From Cricetomys ansorgei (Eukaryota > Chordata > Mammalia > Rodentia > Nesomyidae), in NCBI GenBank assembly GCA_026225945.1, contig JAMJFZ010000107.1, positions 43,452,501 to 43,516,500 on the forward strand: a stretch of 64,000 nucleotides of DNA, given 5' to 3'. Of the stretch, positions 47,115 through 58,184 are shown piece after piece. Position numbers and translations under genes: made by a program. Position 1 is the stretch's first letter, and the number at the start of each line of letters is the position of its first letter. Below the pieces are notes generated by a model. The model searched no databases and was not told the DNA's origin. It saw nothing but the letters and a program-made list of their open reading frames with translations.

Positions 47115-49338
47115 CATGCCATTTTTCAAAGCCAGGATCAATTATAAAATCACTCATAAAGAAGCTGGTTTGAGATCTATCCTAGAATCTGGGATCAGTA
47201 GACTACTTGGTTTGAAAACCAAGTATTTATTTATACTTCTTCCAAGATATCCCAGGAGAATTAGCTTTATGTTAGACAATTCTTTAAAAAGGGTGTGCTG
47301 TTACTTTAAAAAATGAAAAAATCTTTGCAAGCATTACAAGTAGCTCTTGGCTTCCTAAGTCACTGTTTCCCAGAAAACGCTAGTTGAAGTGCATATCAGG
47401 CAGAATTAGCTGGCATTCTCCCAGTAGCAATCCCATCAATCTTATCTTATGTTTATTGGCTTGTTTCCCTTCTTAAATTATGAAGGTGAAACAACTCTGC
47501 ATAAACCAAAAGAAAATAGAATCTTCTGGTCCTCAAAAACACATTTAATCTAACATAAAAATTTAAAAGATAGAAATATAGGCAAGAAAAAAAAACTCAG
47601 GTGACTCAAAATATGTAATTTTACTTACCCATGGGACTTATGGATGAGTTCCACAAATACTTGTAAAACTAACTTTTTCTCTATATGTCTCTGTCCATCT
47701 GTCTGTCTGTCTCTTTCTGTTCTCTCTGAAAGGCTATCCAGTAGAGACTGAAGAATCTCTACAAACTGACATCCCCTCTCCCTATGACAATACAAGTCAG
47801 CTTCAGCAGTAAAAGCAGGCCTGACTGACTATGAAAAGGAAAAAAACACAGAATGCCTAACGTATAAAACACTTTCTGCATTTATGAAATAGAAAGGGAA
47901 CACTAAATATTAAGCCCCAAGAACTTGAAATGAAGAGTGTAACTGTGCGACAGGCTAGCCAAGGCTAAATCAGGGTCCATTAACTTAGACATGGTGAAAA
48001 GAATCCTAAGGTATGCACAGATGCAAACCCACATTCCTTGGCTGTGCTCTCCAGAGCTCAGGGTGCCCTTTAGAATCCATCCGTTCTCACGTTCTGTGGA
48101 TGTTACAGAACTGAATAGTTTAAAGGGGTGGGCAAGCGACCTCAAAGCTCAATCAAAGCTGTGAGGGGATTGGGAGCACATAGGCACCAGAGCAGCATCA
48201 TAGGGAGCGGAGTGGCGAGAATGTGGCATGTATCTCCTGAGCAACAGAATATTTCAAAATGGCTCACAGCTGAAAATGAATCCATAGAAACTGAGCAACA
48301 CTGGAGCTAACACACCTGGAAGCAGGTGAGCTCAGATGTGGCTGACAACACTCTAGTTCTCCACGCTAAAGAGAGTGAATGGAAACAGCAATGGAACATG
48401 GAAAGGAGATAGCTGTAGAAAACAACACACACCACATTCTTGTTTGTATAGTGAAGCATTTGATAGTGCCATTTTGGATTGGAGAAACTTGACACGTACA
48501 ACAAGGAAGCACACAACCCATTTGGACCTGGCTTCATAGCTCAGCTACTGATCATTCCTTCTCAAGGGACTTGCCAGCCTCAATTTACTGCCCAATCACA
48601 GCAGAGCCACCTAAGAAAGGGCCAGGGTGGCCAGGGTGACTGCGGCAGGTGGGGGTGTCTGACCCTACCCTGTGGGAACCGCTGACAGGTGAGCTGCAGG
48701 ACCTCTTAGACATCACTGGGCTACGAGGTGGCTTGCCCAGGACAAATGTCTTGCTTTTTAAATCAGCCTAGAAAAGCCATAAGAAGTGGGTTAGTTCTCA
48801 TCTTCATTATGTGGCCTTCAGGAAGAACCTTCTTGATCTGCTATTTCCCATGCACACACAGCATGCAAAGCTCATGGATGCTAGCCTAGCAGGCAGGGTG
48901 GACAGTCTGCTCCACACAGCTTCTGCCTTCCAGGACCAGCTGCTGCCCTGGTAGGGGGACTCACAGCAAAGAAGAGACACGGAGATGGGGGCTGGCAGGG
49001 GAAAGTGTTTGAATGTCATGTGCGTGGTTAAGAATATGCGTCAGAAATAATTACCTCCTCATTAAGAGGATGCTTACCAACTGCAGCCCAAACTCTTTGA
49101 CCTGACTGTTTTCTCTGTGCTTACAAAATGGCAAGTGAGAAAATTTGGCTTAGTGCCATTCCTGTGTTTGTCTTCACTTATGTACATGGTCATTCTGAGG
49201 GTAGAGTATGGTTCCTAACCTTCCTTGTACCTAGCTGTGCTCACTTGACGTTTTTTGAAAGAGGAAACAGCAATTTCTTAGACTGTAGCATGGAACCACC
49301 ATGCTATGTCTGTCTGTCTTTCTCATATATAAGTGCAC

Positions 49339-49378
49339 GTATGTATGTATACACACACACACACACACACACGTGTAT
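49339..49378. repeat. Short (TA/TG)(CA)n microsatellite
   Basis: TATGTATGTATACA followed by about 11 CA units and GTGTATGTG. Confidence 0.85.
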
Positions 49379-49499
49379 GTGTTAAGAGAAATATTTTTTA
49401 TATTGTTTGAACTATAATTGGAATTTTCTCAAGTAGCTACTTCAATCTTGATCAATACAGAGAATCTATTAATATCTAGGCTTAAAGATTTTATAGGTC

Positions 49500-50116
49500 T
49501 TCTTTTCTTTTCCTTTCCTTTCCTTTTTCCTTTCCTTTTTCCTTTCCTTTTTCCTTTCCTTTTTCCTTTCCTTTTTTCCTTTCCTTTCCTTTTTCCTTTC
49601 CTTTCCTTTTTCCTTTCCTTTCCTTTTTCCTTTCCTTTCCTTTTTCCTTTCCTTTTCTTTTTCCTTTCCTTTCCTTTTTCCTTTCCTTTCCTTTTTCCTT
49701 TCCTTTCCTTTTTCCTTTCCTTTCCTTTTTCCTTTCCTTTCCTTTTTCCTTTCCTTTCCTTTTTCCTTTCCTTTCCTTTTTCCTTTCCTTTCCTTTTTCC
49801 TTTCCTTTCCTTTTTCCTTTCCTTTCCTTTTTCCTTTCCTTTCCTTTCCTTTCCTTTTTCCTTTCCTTTCCTTTCCTTTCCTTTCCTTTCCTTTCCTTTC
49901 CTTTCCTTTCCTTTCCTTTCCTTTCCTTTCCTTTCCTCTCCTTTCCTCTCCTTTCCTCTCCTTTCCTCTCCTTTCCTCTCCTTTCCTCTCCTTTCCTCTC
50001 CTTTTCCCTCTCCTTTTCCCTCTCCTTTTCCCTCTCCTTTTCCCTCTCCTTTTCCCTCTCCTTTTTCCTCTCCTCTCCTCTCCTCTCCTCTCCTCTCCTC
50101 TCCTCTCCTCTCCTCT
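49500..50116. repeat. 617-bp homopyrimidine array with zones of different period
   Basis: The plus strand is C/T only, apart from the edges. Consecutive zones: about 49520-49580 repeat TTTCC+TTTTTCC (period 12); about 49581-49858 repeat TTTCC+TTTCC+TTTTTCC (period 17, about 16 copies, one with a TTTTC variant near 49655); about 49859-49935 pure TTTCC (period 5); about 49936-50000 TTTCCTCTCC (period 10); about 50001-50064 TTTTCCCTCTCC (period 12); about 50065-50116 TCTCC (period 5). All frames are open on both strands because neither stop codons nor their complements can form. It lies in a Sorbs2 intron whose pre-mRNA strand is the purine strand. Confidence 0.97.
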
Positions 50117-50811
50117 AAAATGTGGATGGCAGCTAAAAGGATCACTTGGGCATCTGAGGAAGAGCCAGGGCCTAATTTCATTTTGCAGAAGTGTTGAAGG
50201 GAACGGCTGCTGCAACTGCTCTAGGTCCACCTCTTTGTGGGACCACAGTAATCGCAGTTCTTAGGAGAAAGCGAAGATTAACCCATCCTATGTCCTGATC
50301 AAACACTTCCACTGCAGTTCAAGCTCACCTCCCACATCTACCTACACATCCATTTTGCTTTTTAAATAAAATATTCTCTTAATGGGGGAGCTGATATTTG
50401 TAGCAATTTTTATTAAGGAACATTAGTATTTAAAAACAGATAATTGAAATGACTAGCGAAATAACTATTATATATCAAGTTCATACTCTTATCTTTCATC
50501 ATGTTTGCATTATTATTATTGACATCACTTCATCATATACACATTATTTAGGTATATTGTCCTATGCCTATTAGAACATTTTTTTCTTTTGTATCAGTGC
50601 TTTCTTTCCTTGTAATGAATATGAGATCTGGAACTGAATCAGTCTGTGTTTATATTTACAAACACAGATGTATTCAGTCAATTTATATTCTTTTTATGAG
50701 TATAAAATATATTTACAAGGTTTAGAAAACTCAATGGGGAGTTAATGTTTAATATTTGTCCCCAAGCATGGGATAAAATACAAGAAACAGAAGTTTGTTT
50801 TCCTGAAATTA

Positions 50812-50865
50812 GTTAAAGGCGCATGCCTTTAATCTCATAACTTGGGAGGGAGAGGCAGGCTATCC
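50812..50865 (+). repeat. B1 head fragment
   Basis: TTAAAGGCGCATGCCTTTAA then TCTCATAACTTGGGAGGGAG and AGGCAGGC: the first third of a B1, with the rest lost. Confidence 0.65.
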
Positions 50866-53079
50866 TATCCTTTCCTTCTCCCATATTATTTATTGATTCC
50901 AAAAGACTATTTGAAATTATCTTGGCTCTTGAGGTAGAGATAAACCTTTTTAAATTTTATTTTTTTCTTTGTTCATATAGTGAAGTCAACATCTAAGTCA
51001 GAGAAGTAAGATTCTAGAGGTACTTCTTCATGTACTGATTAAGCTTACAAGAGGCAGGGAGCAGATATCCTGGCTTTAAAAGCAACCACAGAAAGAGGGG
51101 TAAAAGGCGTATCTTAGCCTTAGACGTTGATCTAAAGTAGCATTATAGTTCTTAACAGTTTTAAGCTAGCTAAGATGAAAACTCAAAGAGTGGAGAGAAA
51201 TTGGTCCTTAAATATATTCTTTCTTCCCAAGCTTTCTTTCTGTACCTAGGGTAGCATCACATAGATGGGCTGTGTTGTTCGATGGTGTTGGGTACCCTGA
51301 TGATGACTAAGAATGTTGGATGTTGGCCTGGTGCTTACCGCTATGGAAACGTGATAGTGTCGAGCCTTAACTCCTTCCGTATGTACAGAGGCCTTTGCTC
51401 CCCTTTCCAAAAATGGAATCTGAGCATGAGTTATTATTTGAAGTGTGGAGGAAAAGGTTTTGGGATGACTCTTACTCTAGAATCAAAACTTTTCCATGAT
51501 AGGTTGATTTCATCTTGGATTGTCAATGTTGCTTTCCAAGACCAAATCCTTTGTTTTTTAAAAAAAGTGATATCCTAGAGAAAGTTCAGTACCAGTTGGG
51601 CTGCTGGACTGCGCTGCAAGTATCAGATGGATGCTTTGTAGTCAGTGTCTTGTGGCAGAGCGAGGCTCTAGACAAGTAATGCTGAGGACCATCCCGATCT
51701 TAGACTCTGCTGAACCTGCTGATGGGTAGAATGATGGGAAGCATCATGTCTACTGAGAAGTGACTGGAATTGGCAGGCACTGAGCTTAATGCCTCCCAGT
51801 GTGATGGTTTCAATGCTGACTCGAAGCTTAAAACAGAATCGAATGGTTGGTTACCTTTGATTATAAGATAGAAGTTTTAGTTTGTTTTCCTTTTCAATAT
51901 GGGTATAGTTGCTATGCAGATTTGTCTCTTAAACTTTGGGATGGAGCCATGCTGATGATGTTAAAAGTTAGCAGTCAACAATTTCCATAACTCTTTATAT
52001 CTTGTAAGATGGCACAGATCTGAATGCACACATTTACTGAGCATCATGCAATAAACTGAACCACACGCAAGATGCAGTTACCTTTGATTTTGGTGAACTT
52101 ATCTCCTGTTGATAAGGGTATTGGGTGAGGAGAGGAGGTGAGGAGGGCTGGGTGGGCTGAGAAAACTTACAGGCCAGGTCAGAGACAGAGGCCACAGGAG
52201 AATGAAATGGAGGGGAGGGAAACAGACAGCTGGGAAAAGATGTAGCAGTTCGATCTTCCGAAGCAAGTGAAGGTGGCTTAAATGTTGAGGAAAGACAAGA
52301 TCTGATTATGCTTGTGTCCAAAGTGAAGGGGCATGGTCTTAAGAGAGTACCTCCCGCATCCAAATGTCTTTAAAGTTGCAAAATATCATGGGTGGTTGGA
52401 GATAACACGAAGGCAGGAAAGTACCTAAAACTGCAGTGACCTGTAACTTGCTTGTGAAGTAGTTTATGATGATGTAAACAGTCACACGGCTAGGGGAGCT
52501 GGAACTTCTTTGGGCCTAGAATGAACTCCCTGCCAAGCTAACCTCAGTGGGATGGATGCTACGTCTAGGATGCTGTTTGAAACAGGCATGTAGCACATAC
52601 TGTGAATCCAGCCACACGTTTAATCACACCCCCAAGATGGCTACATTGAAGGGAAAGTTTGATATTTAAATAGCAGACTTAGTTGCACACTTGGCTCATC
52701 ACAGTGAGTTCTGCCTGTCAGTAAGCGCTGGGTCTGTTTTCTTCCAAGTCATGGCTAGTTATTTGGAAATAGGGGAGTCATAGAAGGAATGACTTGTATA
52801 ATATGGCCAAGCTTATTTGATTTCACAACTTCAGAATTTATTCATATTTGGGAAATCAGTTAGTTTATTTTTAAAGAGTTCATACACTTGGTTCAGGTCA
52901 TTCCCTCCCTCCATTGATGGAAATTGCTGGCCAAGGCCCTTTATAAGACAAGGATGCAGGATCCAGACTGTAAGTAGCTTCCAAACTCAAGAAAACAACC
53001 CTCTCAGAAGAATCATTCAACATTTTTTTTTTTACTTCATTTTCCTGTTTTACACACTGCCATCATGTTGAAGGGTATG
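50866..53079. other. Sorbs2 intronic sequence, nothing recognised
   Basis: No repeat, exon or RNA gene recognised in 2.2 kb. Confidence 0.5.
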
Positions 53080-53245
53080 GTTTCTCATCTTGGAATTAGA
53101 TGACTCTGTCTATCCATCCTCCTCATCTCTAAAGTGAGGAGAACCGTACTTTCTAGCTTTCTGGGTTTTGAAAATGAGAGCTGTTGGGGTCTTAGAATAG
53201 TGCCTGACACGGGTTAATGATTAGCTATGATTACTAATATTAGAA
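53080..53245 (-). repeat. MIR SINE, antisense
   Basis: TCCTCATCTCTAAAGTGAGG, TCTTAGAATAGTGCCTGACA, GGGTTAATGATTAGCTATGA and TTACTAATATTAG follow the reversed MIR order (..CCTCATCTGTAAAATGGGGA.. CTTAGAACAGTGCCTGGCACA..TAGCTATTATTA). Confidence 0.78.
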
Positions 53246-53512
53246 TATTAGGAAGACAATAAGGTTAAGTATACAAAAGTTGATTTTTACAGTGTCAGAG
53301 CAATAATGGGAGAGTGGAATCAGACTATACATATTCCCACCATTTTAATAAACTGTGTTGCGTTTGCATATTCCTTCCATCCCGGAATTTCCAGTGCTTA
53401 TATTCTTCATAAAGAAGTCTGTTAAGGCAGTGTCAAAAGGAGATATTTAGATTAACCCTTCTGGCTAATTGTACAACTGGTTAGTCCCCAGTAATTAGGC
53501 AAAATTAAATAC

Positions 53513-54279
53513 CTCATTACTGGTTTCTGCTGCACTGATGTCTTCTTTGGGGGTCCTAGGGTGTGTGAGCGTGCCTAGTGAATACTGTGAGCAGTCAGGA
53601 TTCTCCTCCTCTTCCTCCTCGATGTGCAGCTGTGGCGCCACCTCTGTATTGTCACGCTCATACCATGTAGCGGCTTTCTCTCGGGATCCTGGCAGCCATC
53701 TTTGGTACGCAAGCCCCTCACAGGTTTCTTCATCTTCCTCTCCAATGACAGGAAGAGTTATAGGCAAGGCACCCACATTGGGGCATGCAGAGGCCACAAA
53801 TTTATCTCCTAGGACTTCAAGGATCTTGGTAGGGTCTGAAAAGCCCCTTGCCATTTTATCCAAATCTGTAAGTTTGCTTTGAGTGTCCTTTGTGGGATAC
53901 TGAAGAGACACCGTATCACCAGCCGGGGCCCCAGCAGAGGTGGGACCCCAGTGAGAAGATGATGAGCGAGGTGAGTTCACTGGTACGGGTGCTGGAGGCA
54001 GCGAGAGGGGAGATGAGAGGGCTCCTCCTGAATTTCAAGGGTGGCCTGGTTTAGGATGTTTGGTTTGGCCTGGTCAGATGGTAAAGTTAAAGCACTAAAC
54101 TTCTCTAATTCAACCAAGAAGTCGTCAAGGAAAGAGGACGGTGTTGGGGACAGCGAGCTTGCTGGTGGACACCAGTCTGTCAGGGATAACCCTTCTTGGG
54201 CCGTTCCCTGGAGTGTTCCTCCCTCTGAGCCAGGCAGAGCATTGTACATGGGAAGACAGGTTTGTTCACTTGAAGCCAA
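53513..54279 (-). CDS. Sorbs2: Large optional Sorbs2 exon candidate with an internal frame break
   Basis: A 767-nt block inside the intron between SH3-2 and SH3-3. Its acceptor has a long pyrimidine-rich lead ending GTTTGTAAG (AG at 54280-54281), and its donor is GAG|GTATTT at 53512. From the acceptor in phase 0 it reads LASSEQTCLPMYNALPGSEG and, further on, SSFLDDFLVELEKFSALTL, then meets a TGA at 53977-53979 after 100 codons. From about 54030 the neighbouring frame is open and protein-like: LPPAPVPVNSPRSSSSHWGP, then KILEVLGDKFVASACPNVGA, an acidic HIEEEEEENPDC run and a phase-0 end at SAAETSNE. The length is not a multiple of three, as expected if one base was gained or lost. SORBS1 has, as I recall, a long optional exon at the matching place. 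Included as read, it would end the protein before SH3-3. It could be a real inactivation, a poison exon or a sequence error. Confidence 0.6.
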
Positions 54280-57200
54280 CTTACAAACGAGCAGGAGTTA
54301 TGGAGGAAAACAAAGAAAGCAATAGTGTGTGAAAATACAGTGACAGAGAAAAACACGAAAGGTGTGGTGATGAATAGAATTTTATGCTGTAGTACAGACA
54401 TGTACTACATAGATGGAACATACTCGGGAGAAGATAATTGAAATTTAAGTGCATCAAATCATTTAGACTAATTGTAAACCTTACTTAGCAATCAAATGCT
54501 ATTAATTTTGGAAGGTATCTTAAGCATCAAGAGAGAAGATAGAGATTCATAGAGATCATGAAGGCAGACAATGAAACCCTAAGAGGCTTAATACTAATCT
54601 ACCCCTCTGAGACTAAGTGAACTCTCAACTATATTCCAAACGTATCTGGGGATTGTTAGCACAGAATGATATCTAGTAACTAAGCTTATACTTTACTCTC
54701 TGAATTTATTTACTCTTCTCCCTCCCTGCAGACCTGCCTACTCTTTTGAGTTTTCACAAATGTCCCATTTATGTGGCATAATATATTTGAGAGTAGTATA
54801 CATGAAGACATGTTTAAAGGAATAAGTACTAAAAATATTTCTTAGTCATAGAGCCCCCTGATCAGAATGAAACCAATCTTGCATAACTACCACTTCAAAG
54901 CTTAAAAAAATAACCTCAAAAAAATGTTTATATAGAAGGGACATAAGATGTTGACACAGAATCATATTCTAAGCTTGATATTTTATGTAAGCCCAGAGAA
55001 TATAATTTATGAATATGAATCTTCTGAAGTCAAAATATCATTCTTTATATTTTAATATTATCGATATAATTTGGATATTTTAAATAAAACAACAAGCGCA
55101 AATTGAAAAGAAGCACTTCCAGAGAGGCTGCCTAGTGACTTGTGATGAATGATACTCTACCCCCGCTGGACACGGAAAGCAATGCTACCTGCTATGCATA
55201 CAAAGGCCATGACGGAAGCTGATGGATGGCCTTCGATTTAGAGCTTTCTGGATGGTTGACGTTGGTTTGTAAGGAAAGCTGTCTTTCAGAAAAGCTGGAG
55301 ATGTATGTTCTGGTTGACTGTTCAGAATAGCTCTAGACACATGTAGCCAGTGCTCCTAGCCTTGGGCTTCCCTACGTCTAAGCTCACAGTATTACCCCAC
55401 TGAATAATTGAAGTGTCTTACCACGGGATGGGGCATGAGTCGGATTTATTTAAGTGTTAAAGGAAATACGATGGACTCTCATCATCAGGTGTCACAGATG
55501 GCACCTGTGCAGTGAAACCATGCGGGCATCTTCACACAGGACCTAGGGTCCATGTGCTCAGGCGCCGATGTGAAGTCATACTGTGCGAGCGTTTTGTGAC
55601 GGGCTGGCAGCCGCGTCAGTCCTCTAGGTGGAGTCTCACTTGGTAGTCTGTGGAAGTTCTCTTACTGGCTAAAATTCCATTCTTGTTACACTTCTTGTTC
55701 TTCTACAAACTTCTTGTTTGTAACACTTCTTGTTACAAACACAAAAATGTTAGATTTTATCTTAGTAATTAGGTTTTGGGAATGAATGAAACTGATAGTA
55801 ACTCAAGATGAATACCTTTATTCTTCCTAACGTGTGCAGAAACATTCCGTGCATGAGGAATCTGCAGATTTCACCAGCGTCATTACAGCTGCAGTCTCTG
55901 TTGCTGTCTGTTACTACTGACTTTACCGCCACTGTCCCGTGTTAGCTTCATACATGTCACAAGGCCAAAAAACCCCAAATAAAATGGACTTGATAAATAC
56001 TAAAAATAAAATTGTGCTAATTTTGATTAAGGGTTAGCTATATTAGAAAACACACCTATAATAAAAAATTAAAGTTATTTTATCTTAAAAACGATTAGAA
56101 TTGGATTCTATTGTACTAAAATCAGAAAAAATACCCACTTATATTTGAGCCTTCCTCAAAATAGAAATATGTCAAGCTATGTGATTTGAATTTGCCAAAA
56201 AGTCATTAATGAATTCCCTTTTCTATTTGCAAATATCAGTTAGAAAATAGGAGATGTATCTTTTTGCTGCTTTTGTATCTCACTATTTAAAAATATGTAT
56301 TTTCTTTTCTTGAAATTGACCAGAGTAACATTATAAGAATTTTCTTCATTAAGCCAATGGCATCATAGGGTAGATAATCAGTTGAAATGAAACTAGACTT
56401 TCTTTCAAATTATGCACATAAATTTCAACATACTTTTTTTTTGCAGCAGTTAAGAATAAGACAACAATTGATAACTATAATAAAACTTGTACATTCCACT
56501 ATCAAAATCTGGTATTTGTACATTCCTCTATTTAAAATGTGGTATTATATAAAAAATGACATTTGAGACATATTCAGAGCAAAGACAAAAACCCTGATTT
56601 AAAATATTAGTTTGCCATCATTAATTAGGGCATGTGTGAGATATTCTTCAGTGCTAACTAAGCATTTGTACATACATGCTTCTCTCTCCTGCATCAGTTT
56701 ATTTAAAGGTTCAGTTACTTGAGAGTCATCTGATAGTTCTTTTTAAGATAAATGGATGGTAGGTAAAACATGTATGGATGGATGAAGATTGCTATCTTTT
56801 CCCTTCATAAATAGAAAGTATTAAAGGAAAGATGTTGATCTCTAAATGATAAATTCTAGAAACTTCTTAATCAAACTGGTGGAAATCTCTCAGCTATCTG
56901 TTGATAGAGAATTTAGTGAACTAACCCACAACTAAAACCCAGTCTTCAAGGAAGATTAGAATGAACAAAATGACAAATTTTAGACTTTTTAAAGGAGAAT
57001 ATCTCAATTGAGGTAGATTCATAGCTTGTCTACTTAGGTAGAGTGGCTTAGGTGTCTGGGGACACGGTCTGAAATGATCTTGATTTCACACTTTCATGAT
57101 GTTAATGGTCTATTTTCCCACACCCTTGTCTTGACCGCATCTAAAATAACATATAATACAGCCGAAAACGTCACTTGAATGTTGGGAGGCATTTGACAGT

Positions 57201-57983
57201 ATTTTGAAAATAACCCACTGGTGATCTAAAATTTTATATTTTAAAATAATTGTAAAGGAGAAAGAAACCCCAACATGTATCTATAGAATATTTTAAAGAG
57301 GAGGAAAACATTTTGTGACTAAGGGAAGGAGAAGGATAGCCTTAATCTAATGAACCAGTTCAGGAGGGAAAGTCCTTTCCATACTGTACTGAGAAAGATA
57401 ATCACCTTCAGCTAGCAGCTTAAGTGAAGCAGTGGACTTTGTGAAGACTAATGAAGAAATGTGAATATTTCTAATAATCTACTATATTTTTATACAAACT
57501 GATAATGAAATTATAGGCCCTAAGTTAAAAGTCATGTTTTAGTCTCTCTATGTAGAATACGCCTTAAGACTTTCATAGAATGTTATATACCTAACAATTG
57601 TATGATGAGTAGACATACAATTTAGGGAGGTATCTATATCTATATATTATAACATATATATGCATTTGTGATTTATATACACAGAAATACAGAGATGTGT
57701 CAAGAAAGATGATGGCACTAACATTTTTTTCTTTTTATATACTTTAAGTTGAAACTGGAATTAGCAAAAATGAACATTAAGCTTTATGCTAGCATCTATT
57801 TAAAGAAAATTAACTTACACTGTCTGACCTGGAGCTTATGTATATAGATATATGAATTTGTTTCTTTTCAATAGATATTATGGTCTAATATCCCCACATC
57901 ACCTACTGATTATCATACTCCAAGACCCCATGTCTATCCCAAGACCCCAAGTTCAGCATTAACGTGATGGAATGGTTTCTTAC
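54280..57983 (-). other. Sorbs2 intron between SH3-2 exon and optional exon
   Basis: About 3.7 kb, AT-rich, with no recognisable SINE, LINE or LTR. Contains a perfect 9-bp inverted repeat at 55716-55740. Confidence 0.6.
55716..55740. repeat. Perfect 9-bp inverted repeat (hairpin)
   Basis: GTTTGTAAC and GTTACAAAC flank the 7-base loop ACTTCTT. Related TTCTTGTT units are scattered on the left side (55690-55716). Confidence 0.8.
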
Positions 57984-58184
57984 CTTGTTGGAACTTAGGC
58001 TGTGAATTCTATCACTGGAGTAGCTGTGGGGTATAGGAGGGTCAGGGTAGTCCTCAGCACCTTTTGTGTTCTTCTTGATGACTTCTACATAGGAAACGGG
58101 GAAGATGCCTTGCCTGTGGGTTCCTGGAATTTTACCTTCATACCAGTTCTGATCAACTCTTTTAAGAAGAATAATCCTATCGCC
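57984..58184 (-). CDS. Sorbs2: Sorbs2 coding exon: second half of SH3-2 and linker to SH3-3
   Basis: A 201-nt exon (67 codons, phase 0 at both ends). It begins [18 protein letters not shown] and continues [16 protein letters not shown], completing SH3-2 with its binding-groove Trp and the Pro/Tyr of GIFPVSYV. A linker follows with [19 protein letters not shown] and [10 protein letters not shown]. The acceptor is CTCATTACAG (AG at 58185-58186) and the donor GTAAGA at 57983. The linker is rich in Ser, Tyr and Pro, like the inter-SH3 linkers of this family. The His in IPGTHRQ is Asn in the SORBS2 sequences I recall; that is memory, not an alignment. After this exon the transcript joins either the large optional exon at 53513-54279 or directly the small exon at 43278-43327. 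Confidence 0.96.

Larger units (their letters stand above)
43328..53512 (-). other. Sorbs2 intron between optional exon and linker exon
   Basis: About 10.2 kb (14.66 kb if the optional exon is skipped and the intron runs to 57983). It holds a G-rich tract (43859-43899), four SINEs, a CA repeat, the 617-bp homopyrimidine array and a MIR. Open frames at 43508-44122 and elsewhere lack splice-compatible protein-like sequence. Confidence 0.8.

Noticed and set aside
49418..50230. Open frames of about 250 codons on both strands (Phe/Pro/Ser-rich on plus, Lys/Glu/Arg/Gly-rich on minus)
   Set aside because: They are translations of the homopyrimidine array; a C/T-only strand cannot form stop codons in any frame.
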